From positions 51,780,406-51,844,405 of the forward strand of contig NC_083603.1 in assembly GCF_029168945.1 (NCBI RefSeq): DNA of 64,000 nucleotides, written 5' to 3'. The notes beneath the pieces are model-generated. The model ran no database searches. It saw nothing but the letters and a program-made list of their open reading frames with translations, and was not told the origin of the DNA. The position numbers were made by a program, and so were the translations under genes. The DNA is from Cannabis sativa (taxonomy: Eukaryota > Streptophyta > Magnoliopsida > Rosales > Cannabaceae). Positions 1 to 11,600 of the stretch are shown here, piece by piece (positions within the stretch are counted from its first letter, which is position 1; every line of letters begins with the position of its first letter).

Positions 1-387
1 TAATAATAATAATTAAACCTCTTAATTATCTGTTAATTTCCATAATTTAACTATGCGGTCATTACAAAAATCATTCAAAATAGGCCAACCAAACTATTTA
101 CAATAAAAAGGAAGAAAATCCTGACAATCCAACTAAGGGTCTAATAAGCCATCAACTAAGAGGCATCCAACGAGTGTGAAGTATGCTAGATTTCCAAACC
201 AAATGCAAATCTAACAAATTATATCCATCAATGACTATCAGCCAAAGATCTCCCAACAAAAGTTAGGAAATAACAAACCCATTATTCAAATCCAAATAAA
301 TGGAAATAAACATGCAACCAACGATGCATAATATAATCTTCAACTATCTTTAATTTTGTTGCTTCAGTGATTGTTTATGTACTAAAC
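1..387. other. AT-rich non-coding DNA
   Basis: No open frame, splice pattern or repeat structure could be supported here. The composition is AT-rich with short simple repeats at the very start (TAA)n. It runs directly into the foldback element that follows. Confidence 0.5.
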
Positions 388-618
388 CAGGCTCCCCAGA
401 CTTTGATATCTACCAAATCATGCCCCTCAAACTTTGATATGTACTAAATTATGCCCCTTGAACTTTCATCTATGTTAGAATTTTTTTACTAAAATTGGAC
501 AAAAGTTCTTAAATCTAACAATCTCAATAGTTCAGGGAAAATTTTTAATGGCCAAAAAAGTTCAGGGGGCATGATTTGGTACATGTCAAAGTTCAGGGGG
601 AAAAATTACTAATTAGCC
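388..618. repeat. Foldback MITE with long imperfect terminal inverted repeats
   Basis: The left arm (about 392-470) and the right arm (about 556-612) are inverted copies. Both contain the phrase ACCAAATCATGCCCC next to ACTTTGA, read on opposite strands. The left arm contains an internal duplication: the AAATCATGCCCC and AAATTATGCCCC versions occur about 40 bases apart. There is no coding capacity. This looks like a non-autonomous DNA element; the superfamily is not certain because I could not define a clean target-site duplication. Confidence 0.6.
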
Positions 619-1800
619 TTAAAAGTAATGTCAATTTTTTTTTAATTTTTTATGAGTTGTTGTAGGTTGTTGGTATATAAATTTTGTTTTACAGTATATT
701 TTTATTTTGTTGTATAGTATATTATTATTCTTAAATGATATTTATTTTTTATTTTTCTATGTATGATAGTGGTATATAATTGTGTTAGCATAATACAAAT
801 ATTTTAATGTGTATATAATTTTATTGGCATGCTAAATATATTTAATTATTATTTTTATATACTTTAATTGTATGATATATATTTATTTTAAATAATATTT
901 AATTAGTTTCTATTTTATTATATACAATGGTATAGAATTTTGTTGTCATGGTATATCTTAATTGTGGTATATAATTTGGTCAGTGTATACAGATATATAT
1001 ATATATTAGTAATATGTATTTTTTATTATTATTAGTTATATATTTTGGTGAATAATATATGTATTTTTTGTTATATAGTATATCATTTTTTTAAAATAAT
1101 ATTTAACTTCTATTTTCTATTGTATTTTTGTTGACATGATATATAATTTTATTAGTATTCTATATATTTTTATTTTTATTTGTTGTTAATATATATATTT
1201 CGATTGTAAGGTATATATTTTTTGTTATATGACATATAAGTTTTATTGTATAGTACATTATTTTATTTTAGATTATGAATGTTTAATTTTTATTTTATTA
1301 TATATAAAGTTGATATATTATTTTGTAAGTATGGTATAATTATTTTATGGTTGTATATAATTTTGGTAATATAGTATATACAATTTTTTTTAATAATATT
1401 ACATTATTTTTTTTATTTTTTTTATGTATATATATTTTATTGTATGGTATATAATTTTTGTTGTTTATAGTATATCATTTATTTAAGATAATATTTATTT
1501 TATTTTATTATACATATTTTAATAGTGGTATATATAATTTTGTTAGCATAATATATATTTTTTAGTATTAATTTAGTATTGTTATAATTTCGTTGTGGTA
1601 AATAATTTTATTACTACGGAGCATTATTTTTTAGTGATACGATATATCAAATATTATTGTATATATTTATTGATCTATTTATTCATTTTTGTTACAATAT
1701 AATAATCTGTAGTACTAAAAAAATAATATATAATAAATGTATTTTTATAATTTTAATTAGCTAATTTATTATATTTGGTTATTTTCTTAATTTTTTTTTA
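619..1800. repeat. Degenerate AT-rich minisatellite-like block
   Basis: The phrase GTATATAATTTTGTTAGCAT and near variants recur at irregular spacing of roughly 60-150 bases (for example near 770, 815, 930, 970, 1140, 1355, 1445 and 1530). TATATA runs alternate with T-rich runs. No reading frame is maintained. This may be a decayed tandem array rather than simple low complexity. Confidence 0.45.
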
Positions 1801-1859
1801 AATAGGGAACATTTACTAACTTTATTTTCAAATTTATGGTCATTTTGCATCTCAGCCCT

Positions 1860-2650
1860 ACTTTTGTGCCCAAAGAAAAGTGGAAAAAGTTATTAAATAT
1901 CTCTTTTTATATCTATTAATCAAAAATACCCTTATATTATATTTTATTAAAATATACCCACTTTTATGAGTGGGTTGTCCAATATACCCCCACTATGTAC
2001 TTAAGTATAACATATAATTTACATTAATCTAAGGGATCTAATAGGGACATTATCTATAAAAATGGTATATCTTTAAGAATATGAAAATAAAAATAAAAAT
2101 TAAAACAACTAAATTAAAAACTATAATTTCCTCAAGAAAAATTGAAACTTCATGTAGTGCTCAAGCCCACAACCAATGGAACTATAAAGAGGGGTAAGTT
2201 GAAATAGACTCATTTTTTCATCAATTAACTAAAAATAGCCTTATTTTAAATTCAATTGAAATGTACCCCTTTTATAAGTCCATTACTGATTATACCCTTA
2301 CATAAGGGTACTGTTCAGGGAGGCGAGGAAGGTTTTTTTTATTATATACGGGTATAATCGTGATATAACAAATAAAAAAGGGTATAAATTAAATATATAG
2401 AAAAGAAAGGGTAAAAATGAAATTGGTTAACAAAAAAAAGAGTGTCGGGTGCAATTTCCACCTATAAAGTGGGGTGTCTCGATACAAGGCCCAACAAGGA
2501 AAACTGCCACACCGCTACTTATTATAGCAAACCAATTTGTCACAGGTTCAGCAATATTTTTTTTTTATTAATCAAAAATACTCTTACATTATATTTATTA
2601 AAAAGTACTAGTTGAGTTACTCAATGTACTCTCACCTTCTATTTAAATGT
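1860..2650. repeat. Three diverged copies of a short AT-rich repeat
   Basis: Similar segments with ATTAATCAAAAATAC followed by TTATATT/TTACATT and a run of TACCC or TACTC occur near 1915-1990, 2220-2300 and 2565-2635. They are diverged and carry no coding frame. Their nature is unknown; they may be remnants of a non-autonomous element family. Confidence 0.35.
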
Positions 2651-2889
2651 AACACATAATTTACATAAAAATTAAAATAAATTAAAGCAAATAAAATAAA
2701 GTAAATATACAATGTAATTTCCTTCCATTCACACCCCAGTTACCAAAGAGAAATTGTGACACCCCAGAATTCTAAAAATAGCTTCTACAATTTTTTTTTT
2801 TTTTTATAGATGCTTAAGTTGACTTAATATAAGTTAAACTTAACTATAATAATAATTTGTGTGAATGGACTGAGAGGAGATATTTATAT

Positions 2890-2936
2890 GAACTGGTGCG
2901 ATATTTTCTCCTGGTGAACTGGTGCGATATTTTCTC
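2890..2936 (+). repeat. 21-bp direct duplication
   Basis: Two identical 21-base copies beginning GAACTGGTGCGATATT lie at 2890-2910 and 2916-2936 with 5 bases between them. They sit at the left edge of a locally GC- and CpG-richer stretch (about 2930-3120), unlike the AT-rich surroundings. That stretch resembles the 5' end of a gene, but no convincing start and coding exon could be joined to it. Confidence 0.6.
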
Positions 2937-3405
2937 TCTCCAGTACGCCGAAGAACCTGCTGCGATAACCCAGAAGCTTCTGCGACCAACAACGACAACC
3001 CACAGGCGAGTCGAGACCCTTCTATTCGTTTCACGTCGGTCGACGCCGCCGATCAACGACGGCCACCGTCTGAGATTGGTTCGTTTCCGTTTGTTTCCGC
3101 CATCTTGAACGTACGAGTCTTCTCTTATGTGTTGGAACATTTCTGTTTGTTTCTGTTAGTTTTTTGTTTCACTTAATTCCCCTTTGATTAGTTTAATTTC
3201 ATTTAGTGTTTTTATGGAGTTAGAATTATAAGGAGTACTTTCTTTATTTGATTTTATATGTTGTGATCGTGTTTATGTGTTGAAACTAATTAAGATTTCC
3301 ATTACTCTTGTCTTTTGACATGGTTTTTTAGTCTTTCCTTTAGTTTTTCTGGTTCGATTCTTGTTGGTTCTTGTTAGTTTTTTTGTTTATGTGGGGCGCT
3401 TTGGC

Positions 3406-3801
3406 ATGGGTGGTGTAGCTCGAAATCATCATTGTGCTGTGATAGAAGCATTCAAGAAGGGGAAGATTAGTTGTGTTGAACCCGAAATTGCTGAGATAAT
3501 AGACGTTAAAGAAGTTTTGAGTTGGATTGCAACTCATTCGTGGAATAGAGTCATGTTGGAAACAGATAGCTTGGTGTGTGTCCAAGCGATTCAGAGCGGT
3601 ATTTTTATGCCTTCACAGTTTGATCTCATTGTTCAAGATGTTCGAAATTTGCTTTTGGCTTTATCTTTTAGTGATTTGCGTTCTGTAAAACAATCTGCAA
3701 ATGAGTTGGCTCATTACTTAGCAAGAGATTCTTGTTTCTCTACAAGTCGTGTGTTTCAGTTAGAGGACTGTTCCTCTGAAGTCCGTGAACAAATTTATTA
3801 A
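3406..3801 (+). pseudogene. Truncated RNase H-like (RVT_3 type) domain ORF
   Basis: An open frame of 131 residues from the ATG at 3406 (an in-frame ATG also exists at 3361) ends in TAA at 3799-3801. It reads as the plant 'reverse transcriptase-like' RNase H fold that is found at the ends of LINE polyproteins and as stand-alone plant genes. The pattern is GGVARNHH near the start, an E-x-EIAE helix, then ETDSLVCVQAI, FDLIVQDV, and SANELAHYLAR near the end. The first catalytic Asp strand that should precede GGVARN is absent, so the domain is 5'-truncated or depends on an upstream exon. There are no internal stops. It could be a LINE fragment or a chimeric retrogene; I favour a fragment. Confidence 0.55.
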
Positions 3802-4483
3802 TTAATAAATCTTATCATTTTTATTAAAAAAAAAAAATCTGTTGAAATAACTTTTCTAAATTATAATTTTATTATCTCACTAAACTTAATACACAACATG
3901 TAGGCTTAATAAGTGTAATAATATGTCATAAAAAAAAGTGTAACAATAATTTTTGAACACAACATTTTTGCAAAAATATCCGCTGAAATAATATGCAATC
4001 TCCAACCTGTGAAGAGTAAATTCTTATGTTATTAATTATAAAAGAAACTAACAATCACAATCAAGACAGGGTTACAATTTATAGTAATTATGTTGATAGT
4101 TTTTTTTTCTTCTGTTTTTTTTAGGTTGGTGTATTATATAAAGCATGTAAGATAGCTTCAAAACTGACCCACATTAGCTTCTACAAAATGATCAACAGAA
4201 AAAAGTTCAAGAGTATAATTTACAATGTGAAAAAATAATGATTGAAAGCTACAAAAATTACAAACCGTTTCATCAAAGGACTCCCAACTGTGTTTTGAGA
4301 ACGAAGCGGTTCATTGTTGATCTGAGGCCCAACTGAACTGTTTTTCCAGGCATTATTCGAACGAATTTGACCCTGGTTTCATTCTTCATCACCAAGTTGA
4401 AAATGATCCTTAGGTATTGCAGTTGAGGTCAAAAATGGGAAGAGGCAGAGCATTTTGAGCCCTGTCCTTTTTTCTTTTCCTTG
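3802..4483. other. Intergenic AT-rich DNA, includes 3' UTR of the pTAC2 gene
   Basis: No open frame of note. The part next to 4484 must include the 3' untranslated region and polyadenylation site of the minus-strand gene that ends at 4484. The remainder is AT-rich with poly(A) and poly(T) runs. Confidence 0.5.
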
Positions 4484-7400
4484 TTAAACTGTGATTGTCA
4501 AAAGTTCTGTTCTTGTATCAATTGCTGCTGCATCAGAATTGGCATTATCATGATGATGACTCTTAACATTACTACTGATAGATGTTCTTGTTCCAGGAAG
4601 AGGGAAACCGTTACTCAAAGTGATTATTTTATGGTTCTTGGACTCGTCTGATGATGATTCTATGCTTGCGAGTGTTTGTTTAAGCTGAGCCCGCTGGCAG
4701 ACAATTCTACCCTTGTTCCATCCCGGAAAACCAAAGGATGAGGAAATGTTTTCCTGCAAAAAAGTATAGGCAGCTTTCGCAATTGGTGATTCTTGTGCAC
4801 TTGGGCTTTGCTCCATCTTCCCTCGTCTGAACAATCAAAACAAGGCACATTGGCATTAGAAAGTGGTTCGAAGGAGGATGTGAGATGAGGATTGTGCAAA
4901 TCATTCAATAAAAAATCAGTTTGATATTTTATGTACCTAAAAACATAATGTAGATTACATATTGAAGACATTCAAATGTCTTGACTCTAAGCTGAAGCCC
5001 ACCAAGCAAATCATCTAAAATTTCAAAAATACTGCATGAGATGCAATGGGCTTTTCCAAAAAGGGTCATGATTACACAATGAAATAAAGAGCTACAAATA
5101 CCATCAACTCCTTTTTTTTTTTTTTTTTTTTTTGTGGCAACAAATACCATCAACTTTGGTTATACATGACCAGTCCAATCATATTCCATGTAGATTTCTC
5201 AAAGACTTGAGTTCCAGTCAGCTAAAAAAGATTGATGCTAATAATGGCCAAAACTTTATTAAAATTAGATATGGTAATAGACAAGGTAATATTAATTTTG
5301 AGGGGAAGTCATAAATGTCGGCAATAAAAAGAGCTAAATAAATAATAAAGTAAGCATTATTGTCCCAACGAGGTTGTTGTCAAGCCCAGCTCAGCTTATT
5401 AATCCTTGGTCAATCAAGGGCAAGAAGCAGTAACTTCATAAGCAAATACAACAGGACTTAAGAAAAAAAAACAAAGAATAAAAAAGTTTCATAGAAGGAA
5501 AGTGACTTACACCACAACAACAGTTGCAACATGAGGAAGATCCTTCCCATTCAAGAACATCTCATAAATATCATTTAGCCAAACTGAAAGTGCTGCACAG
5601 GCACCGCCTTCCCACAACCTGCAATTTATATAGCATCAACATTTATAAGTTTCAAGTGGAAGGAAGATGACTTGGAAGAGAGAAGTTCCCTTAATACCTG
5701 TGCACATCAATAGACCATACTAGTTTGTTTTTACGGAAAAGTTCAGGAAACAATCCCCTTTTTGTTGCTTCATTGAGCACTCGTGCAGCTCGTTCCTTCT
5801 GACCCATCCACCAAAGAGCTTCTAGAAGTGTATTATAGAACCTTATCCCAAGCCCACATCCTTCTGAGTTGAGTTTGTCAAAGACATACTCTACCATCTG
5901 CCAGTTAGAACCATCATCATAATCTCCCTTAATCATTTGTCCAATCACTTGATGAATGTTTGATTCCCTATTCTTGAGCATCTCATCCAGTAACTTAAAT
6001 GCATCATCCCATCTGAAAGAGAGGATCTTCAGAGCTTTGTTGACAGACCAAATTTGTTTATTATTATGGTTTAAGGAAGAAAATACCACCCCACAAACCA
6101 AAAAAAAAAGGAAGAAGAAGATCGCATCTATTAATAGCCATAATCCAAAAATCATTTTCAAGTGCTACACCTTAAGAAAACAATGGTGTCTGCCATTCTA
6201 TTTTTAATATAATATTGATACACCATCTTAAAGGATAAATTGTCTCCAAGACCTGCAGAAATTTTTCTATAATATTTCTCTTTTCTCACATCATTTTGGT
6301 TCTAATCTTTTTTTTTTTTTTTCGAAACTAGGATCCCCGCTTAGTCCTACAATATTTGGGGACCCTGAAACTATAGCAATCGTTATGCAGGTACCCAAGA
6401 GGGACTCCAACCTCTCATGAATGACCATTTGAGCTACCCCACTTGGGTATATTGATTATAATCTAATTAAGCAGGACTCCATCATAAAAAGGATGAATAT
6501 TCTTTTTGGATAGACATAAGGGTATATCTGAAGCTGTTATAATGCCCTTTATTGAATTGCTCGAAGTATATGTACAAGACACAAGTAGACAGCATCTAAC
6601 ACATTAAATTATATTTGTTTATTTTCCTCAACTTCGACAATGATCAAATCTATTGCACTCTTGTATCTTTCATCCAAAATCCATATGTATAATTTATCAA
6701 ATTTTGTTTGTTAGAATGATAAACATTCTCCTTTACAATAGTTAAGCTATAACACAATATATTGAGTTAATTGGTTCAAAGCTAACCTGTCACATTTTGC
6801 GTATACAGCAAGCATCATGCAATAGCACATAACACTGGGAAATATTCCTGAAGTTTTTATCTCTTCAAAGTGCTCCACACTCTCATCAACAAGCCCTGCA
6901 AAGCAGTAAACACTTAAAAGTGCCTCAAGAGTTCGCTCATCAGGCTCACATCTTGTCTTTCCCATTTCAACATATGCCTTCACTGCTTCTTCAAACTGAC
7001 CTCCTTGCCTAAAAGATTCAATAAGGCCATTGAATGTATCGACATTCCTTGCAACTCCAGATTCACCCATTCTCATAAAAATTGCTTCAGACTCCTTGTA
7101 CAGACCACCTCGTGCAAATGCATGAACTAGTGTGTTGTAAGTTTCAACTGATGGCTTACTTCCCAATTCATTCATTGTGTTGAATGCAACAATAGATTCT
7201 TCATACAATGCAGCTTGCCCATATGCCTCAATGACCCCCGTATAAGCTTTGGTACTAGGCACTATTCCTTTCTCATTCATGTGATTTAAAATTATTTTGG
7301 CGTCCTCATGAAGCCCCCCTTTTCCACAAGCAGTTATTAGTCCCTCATACGTCTCCATATTTGGTTCTACATTCTCCTCCACCATATCATGAAACAAAGT

Positions 7401-8657
7401 CACCACCTCCTTAAAGTACCCACCTTCACCAAACACCTGAATAAGAATGTTATAAGTAGCTGCATCTGGCTCTGTATTGCTAATTTTCATTTCAAGAAAA
7501 AGTTCCCTAACATCCTCATACCTCCCTTGCTTTCCATACAAATTCAACAAAATACTATAAGTGTTAGCATTTGGCATACAACCAGCCACTTGCATCTGTC
7601 TAAAAACACCCACTGCCTCCTTTATGGACTCGGATTGCGAATAAGCCTGTAATAACACATTATAAGAGGTTATATCAGGCAAATTCCCTTCAGACTCCAT
7701 TTCCTTGAGCAGCTCAGAAACTTTCTCAAGCTTACCCAAATTTCGAAAAGTCTCAACAAGACAAGTATATGTGGTTATGTCAGGAACTATTCCACCTTCA
7801 TTCATAGTCCTAAACACCATCTCAGCCTCATCACCTAAACCTCTACTAGCACAAGCATTAAGTAAAGTGTTATAAGTGACAAGGTCAGGCTGTATTCCTT
7901 CATGCCTCATCTCTGCAAATAGACCTAATAATCCTTCCCAATCCAAACCTCCCCTAGCACAAGCATTAATCACTGTGTTATAAGTCAATATATTAGGCGA
8001 CACCTTATCGTTTTTCATTCCCTCAAGAAGTTGAAGCGAGGTTTCATACTGTCCATTTCGGCCATAGGCATTGATCAAAGCCGTGTAGGAGAAGACGCTA
8101 CGGACCACGCCCTGGCCTGGCATTTCCTCAAACACCTCAGCTGCCTTATCCAGCAAACCTTCTCGACCTAGCAAACTGATCATGATGGTGTATATATGCT
8201 CGTTTGGCTTACACCATATCTGTCGCTGCATATACTTGAAGAGCCTAAGCGATCTCTGCCAGTCGCCGCGAGCTGCAAACTCCTTGAACACCAAAGCAAA
8301 GTCGTTTAGCGAAAGCTTGTTCTTGAACATGTCAAGACACCTTGCTATGCTACCTCGAGGAGGAAGGCTACTGAGTTTGTTGATTAGGGTTTCAACGTCA
8401 TAGCTGTACTTTCCCTTCTCTACCGTCACGGTCGGATTGCCAAGAACGACTTCTTTCGCCTTCGCCCTTACCGGAAATAACCTCCGGCCACCGGAAGAGA
8501 AAAAACTCCGGTGACCAGAAAAGAACCTCTTGTGTTCAAACAAATAGAGCGACTTAGTGAGAAACGATACCTGGCGGTGCGACTTACCGTTTAGCTTGGC
8601 GACTGCGGCGGGGAGAGGTGAAGCACTCGGAATGGATACTGAAGGCGCGAGGGTCAT
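4484..8657 (-). CDS. PTAC2: Plastid PPR-SMR protein, pTAC2 homologue (four exons, 878 aa)
   Basis: Coding exons on the minus strand are 8657-6787, 6012-5698, 5618-5511 and 4826-4484. All three introns are GT-AG and the phases join cleanly into 878 residues, close to the family length (about 860 in Arabidopsis, from memory). The start at 8657 begins MTLAPSVS and gives a Ser/Arg-rich chloroplast transit peptide; an upstream in-frame ATG (8858) is less plausible. Residues about 140-690 are tandem pentatricopeptide repeats (many copies of TYNTLINA-like helices). The C-terminal SMR domain starts at WSIDVH (residues 723-728) and runs through GWNKGRIVC (800-808), spread over exons 2-4. In Arabidopsis this protein is a subunit of the plastid-encoded RNA polymerase complex needed for plastid gene transcription and greening. 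No lesion is visible. Introns 1 and 3 carry retroposon insertions (annotated separately). Confidence 0.88.
5094..5155 (-). mobile_element. Tail-only retroposon insertion: 16-bp TSD around a poly(A) run
   Basis: The 16-base word ACAAATACCATCAACT occurs at 5094-5109 and again, identical, at 5140-5155. Between them lie only 30 bases: CC, 22 T, GTGGCA. On the minus strand this reads TGCCAC, A22, GG, flanked by perfect direct repeats. That is the expected footprint of target-primed reverse transcription that ended almost immediately after copying the tail. It lies in intron 3 of the pTAC2 gene. Confidence 0.7.
6308..6452 (-). mobile_element. SINE-like retroposon in intron 1 of pTAC2
   Basis: Read on the minus strand, the element starts near 6450 with a TACCCAAGTGGGG head. 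It has a TAGCTCAAATGG A-box-like word (6436-6425) and a GGTTGGAGTCC B-box-like word (6412-6402), and ends in a run of 15 A (6322-6308). This is the layout of a tRNA-derived SINE. The two boxes are only 12 bases apart, shorter than the usual 30-40, so the head may be deleted. I could not fix a clean target-site duplication; a short TCTAAT-like word is present on both sides. Confidence 0.5.
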
Positions 8658-9000
8658 CTCCGCTATTTGGCTTGCATAAGGTGAGAGAAATCGATTTTTC
8701 GGATATTTTCTGAGTCTATAATCCAAATTTTTGACGGAAAATGTCACAAACTTACAAGAGATTATGCATTTTGAATGTATGGCCTCTTCTTTGTCTTTTT
8801 CCCTCCTTTTGTCGGTATTTAAAAATCGAACGCAACAAAAACTACTTTGTAGATTCAAACTTTCTCTTCTGTGCTGAGCTCAAAAATTCTGTGTCTGATT
8901 TTCTCGGAAAATTAAGAGTGAAAATATGGGAAGAAAAAAGAATTGAGAGAGTAACTGAGAGTAGCTTTGAACAAAGACACGTATGTTGTGGATAACATTA
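8658..9000 (-). promoter_or_regulatory. Putative promoter and 5' UTR of the pTAC2 gene
   Basis: This is the stretch immediately upstream of the chosen ATG on the minus strand. A TTTTTAAATA word (minus strand, about 8825-8815) could serve as a TATA box. No other element can be assigned with confidence. Confidence 0.3.
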
Positions 9001-9759
9001 CAGAGACTCGAGTCTCGAGTAGGAAGAAGAACACCGTTTCTTATTAATGGGTCGGGTCATCCGTTATTTACCAGAAGCCCGCGTAATATATTTTTGTTCA
9101 GCCCCTGAAGTATTTTCCCTATTTTATTTTGACCTCTAAATTTGTAAATTTACACATATTACTAGTTGAACAAGTATTCATTACATATTGAACCCTCTTT
9201 ATATATTTATATATATATATATATATATTGAATTCTACCATATAATTTACAATGAAATTTTTAATATTCTATTCAATAATAATCTCTAATTTATTATTAC
9301 AAATTTAGACAATTTTGACTTATTATAAATAATAAAAATTTCTAAATTATAATTAGTTATATAATTTTTAAATTTCGAAAGTATATTCTAAATAAAAATA
9401 TTTACATGTTAACTCAAAAATTCAATAACAATATATAAAGCTTTAGATGATTGATGCTACAAATTAATGAAAGGATTGAATTAACAATTATGCAGTAAAG
9501 TAAAATAAAAGAGACAAAATTTTACATGGTTCAGTAATTAAAATTTTCTAGTTCACAAGTCAGTATGTTTTCGGAGTGTTTAATGAGTACATAATTTGGC
9601 AGAGTATTCATATATCAAATTCGTCGTCTCTTTTCCTTTCATTTCACCACTATTTATAAAAGTAGAATAGTAGTTACCTAAGAGTATTTAGTGGGCAGTT
9701 GCAGATTGTGGGGTTCGATTCCACATTTTATGTAACTACTCTTATGCTCATATTTCGAG
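9001..9759. other. AT-rich intergenic DNA with a (TA)n microsatellite
   Basis: No gene found. A (TA)n-type microsatellite lies at about 9197-9228. The part from 9490 to 9640 resembles degenerate LTR-like DNA, but boundaries cannot be set. The left limit of the E4 LTR that follows is not defined. Confidence 0.4.
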
Positions 9760-10625
9760 TCATAAATATGGACATGACACTTGAAAGATTGGAAACAAAT
9801 ATTGTGGAGAACTCGGTAATAAATGAATTGTCTCGGAAGGGATAGTTGATTACGAGCAGTATCAACCTCGCATTATGCATTTACAATAAGATAGCGAGAC
9901 AAGCAACGCTTGGCAAGATGATAACGATAGAAGTCTTCTCAGATGTAATAGATCAAAAATGTATCGCTGGAAATGGTAGATAACGAGTTCTTTAAGAGCT
10001 TGCAACTTATTGACCCACATACTCGTGAGTATGTTGAAAGACTAAGAGAAATAAGCATAATACAACTTATTTCAAAAGACGAAGTCTAAGGGTTACCCTA
10101 GAAAGGCTAAAGCGAGAACAAAACATCTTAACTATCATCTCAAAAAATGCTACTAGTTATCCTTGAGAACCGTTGAAAGATTCGAGCCATACCTTAAATG
10201 TGTTACCTCGATAACAAAAGACTACCTCCAGATAAGATCAAAAGACGGTTACCATCAGTTATTTTATTTTATCCACATGTTGTAAACATGAAGCATGGAA
10301 ATTGTCTATGTTTCATGAATAGTTACCTAGACAAGATCAAAAAGAATATCTATCATAGGAAAAACCCCTATAAATAGGGACAGAACCTAAGAAAAAATAG
10401 TTGGATAATTTTTAAGAAGAAACACTGTGCGATTAAGTGAATATTCATATTAATTCTTCTGTAATCAAAGTATTTCCCAAGAAAGATTTAGAAATAAGAA
10501 TGACTTGGGGAGTATGTAGATTTAACTATAAAAACTTTTTGTGTTCTACATATATTTATTAATTATAAGTATTATTTCTTTATTTACAAGGCTTCATTTA
10601 TTGTTAATGAAATTTCGAGTTAACA
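9760..10625 (+). mobile_element. E4: 5' LTR of an old Ty3/gypsy element (left edge uncertain)
   Basis: The right edge is well supported. The sequence GAGTTAACA ends at 10625 and is followed at once by a primer-binding-like site. A TATAAATA box lies at 10369-10376, about 250 bases before the LTR end, as expected for an LTR promoter. The left edge is a guess because the partner 3' LTR was not found in the window. The element body resumes at 37124 after the E1 insertion. Confidence 0.55.
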
Positions 10626-10627
10626 AT

Positions 10628-10647
10628 TTGGTGCTTCCATTGAGAGC
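10628..10647 (+). other. E4 primer-binding-like site
   Basis: TTGGTGCTTCCATTGAGAGC follows the E4 LTR end by two bases. A near-identical motif follows the 5' LTRs of E3 (50574) and, with changes, E1 (about 11545). Three separate elements therefore share it directly after the LTR, which supports a primer-binding role. The tRNA was not identified. Confidence 0.55.
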
Positions 10648-10687
10648 CTTTATAAAAAAAACTTGAAAATACATCTCACCATTGTTT

Positions 10688-10692
10688 CATTA
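10688..10692 (+). repeat. Target-site duplication of E1, left copy (CATTA)
   Basis: CATTA at 10688-10692 is repeated at 37119-37123, exactly outside the two ends of E1. Removing E1 and one copy joins the E4 leader to the E4 gag start codon at 37128. Confidence 0.75.
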
Positions 10693-11543
10693 TGTTATTC
10701 TAATTTTTTCCTCCTTACATGGTAGTGCTTACGTGGACAAAATTAGTGCCACGTGGCAGTACAACTCACCAACGAGAAGGTCAAGGCAGTACCTTAACAA
10801 ACGGAGACCCCGACACTCAAATGGGCATCAAGTGATGGACTAGCTTCCTTACAGAAGCTGGCCAGCCACCCTTGGCCAGACCTAGGGTTGGCCAGCCTCT
10901 CGACTGCACCATGGCCAGCCAACTTGCTCCCTACAGGGGTTTGGCCAGCCAAGAGAAGCTCTGCAGGGTTTTCAGTGCAATTCTACACGTGGACAACATC
11001 ATTTGGGTTGTGAATTGGGCCCTAAAAGCCTAATAAAATAGTTGAATAATGTCTATGTTCAAGGGTATTTTGGTCTTTTATAATTAATTAATTGAATATA
11101 CAAATATGTAGGGTTTCAAGTATAATTGAGGATTTTAGGCTTCCTATATAAAGGCTCTAACTTTAACCTAAGAGTCTAAGTTCAGTTTAAGCCTGATACT
11201 AGTCTCCGAGCCCTAAGTCCAAGTCTAATAACTCTCCTCTTCTTCACTCCCTCTCTCACACGCCCATACAAGCTATCTCTACGCTTGAGATTTGTCAATC
11301 TCGAATTCCACTTAGTACCCTTCAGGGTGCTATATCAGATCCCACATATAGTGATTTGAATAGTGTTTACCCTCGGTATTAATACAGCTAATAGGGGAGT
11401 AGGTCATTACCCGCTATCAAAGGGGGTCAATCCTCTATAATAAATCTGTGTGTTCATTACTTTTTCATTCTATTCATTTAACACGTGGCAAACATTAGAT
11501 CCATACGACCCCGCTATCGATTGATCACTTTTTGAGGTCAATA
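10693..11543 (+). repeat. E1 5' LTR
   Basis: It begins TGTTATTC and ends GAGGTCAATA, and aligns along its length with 36290-37118. A TATATAAA box is at 11145-11152. Five copies of a TGGCCAG word lie at 10858-10950. Divergence from the 3' copy is high (about 15% in the first 130 compared bases), much of it CG in this copy against TG or CA in the other. Confidence 0.75.
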
Positions 11544-11600
11544 GTTTGGTACTTTCATCAAGAGCCTGGATATCGTATCTGATCAAATGTCATTGTTAAT

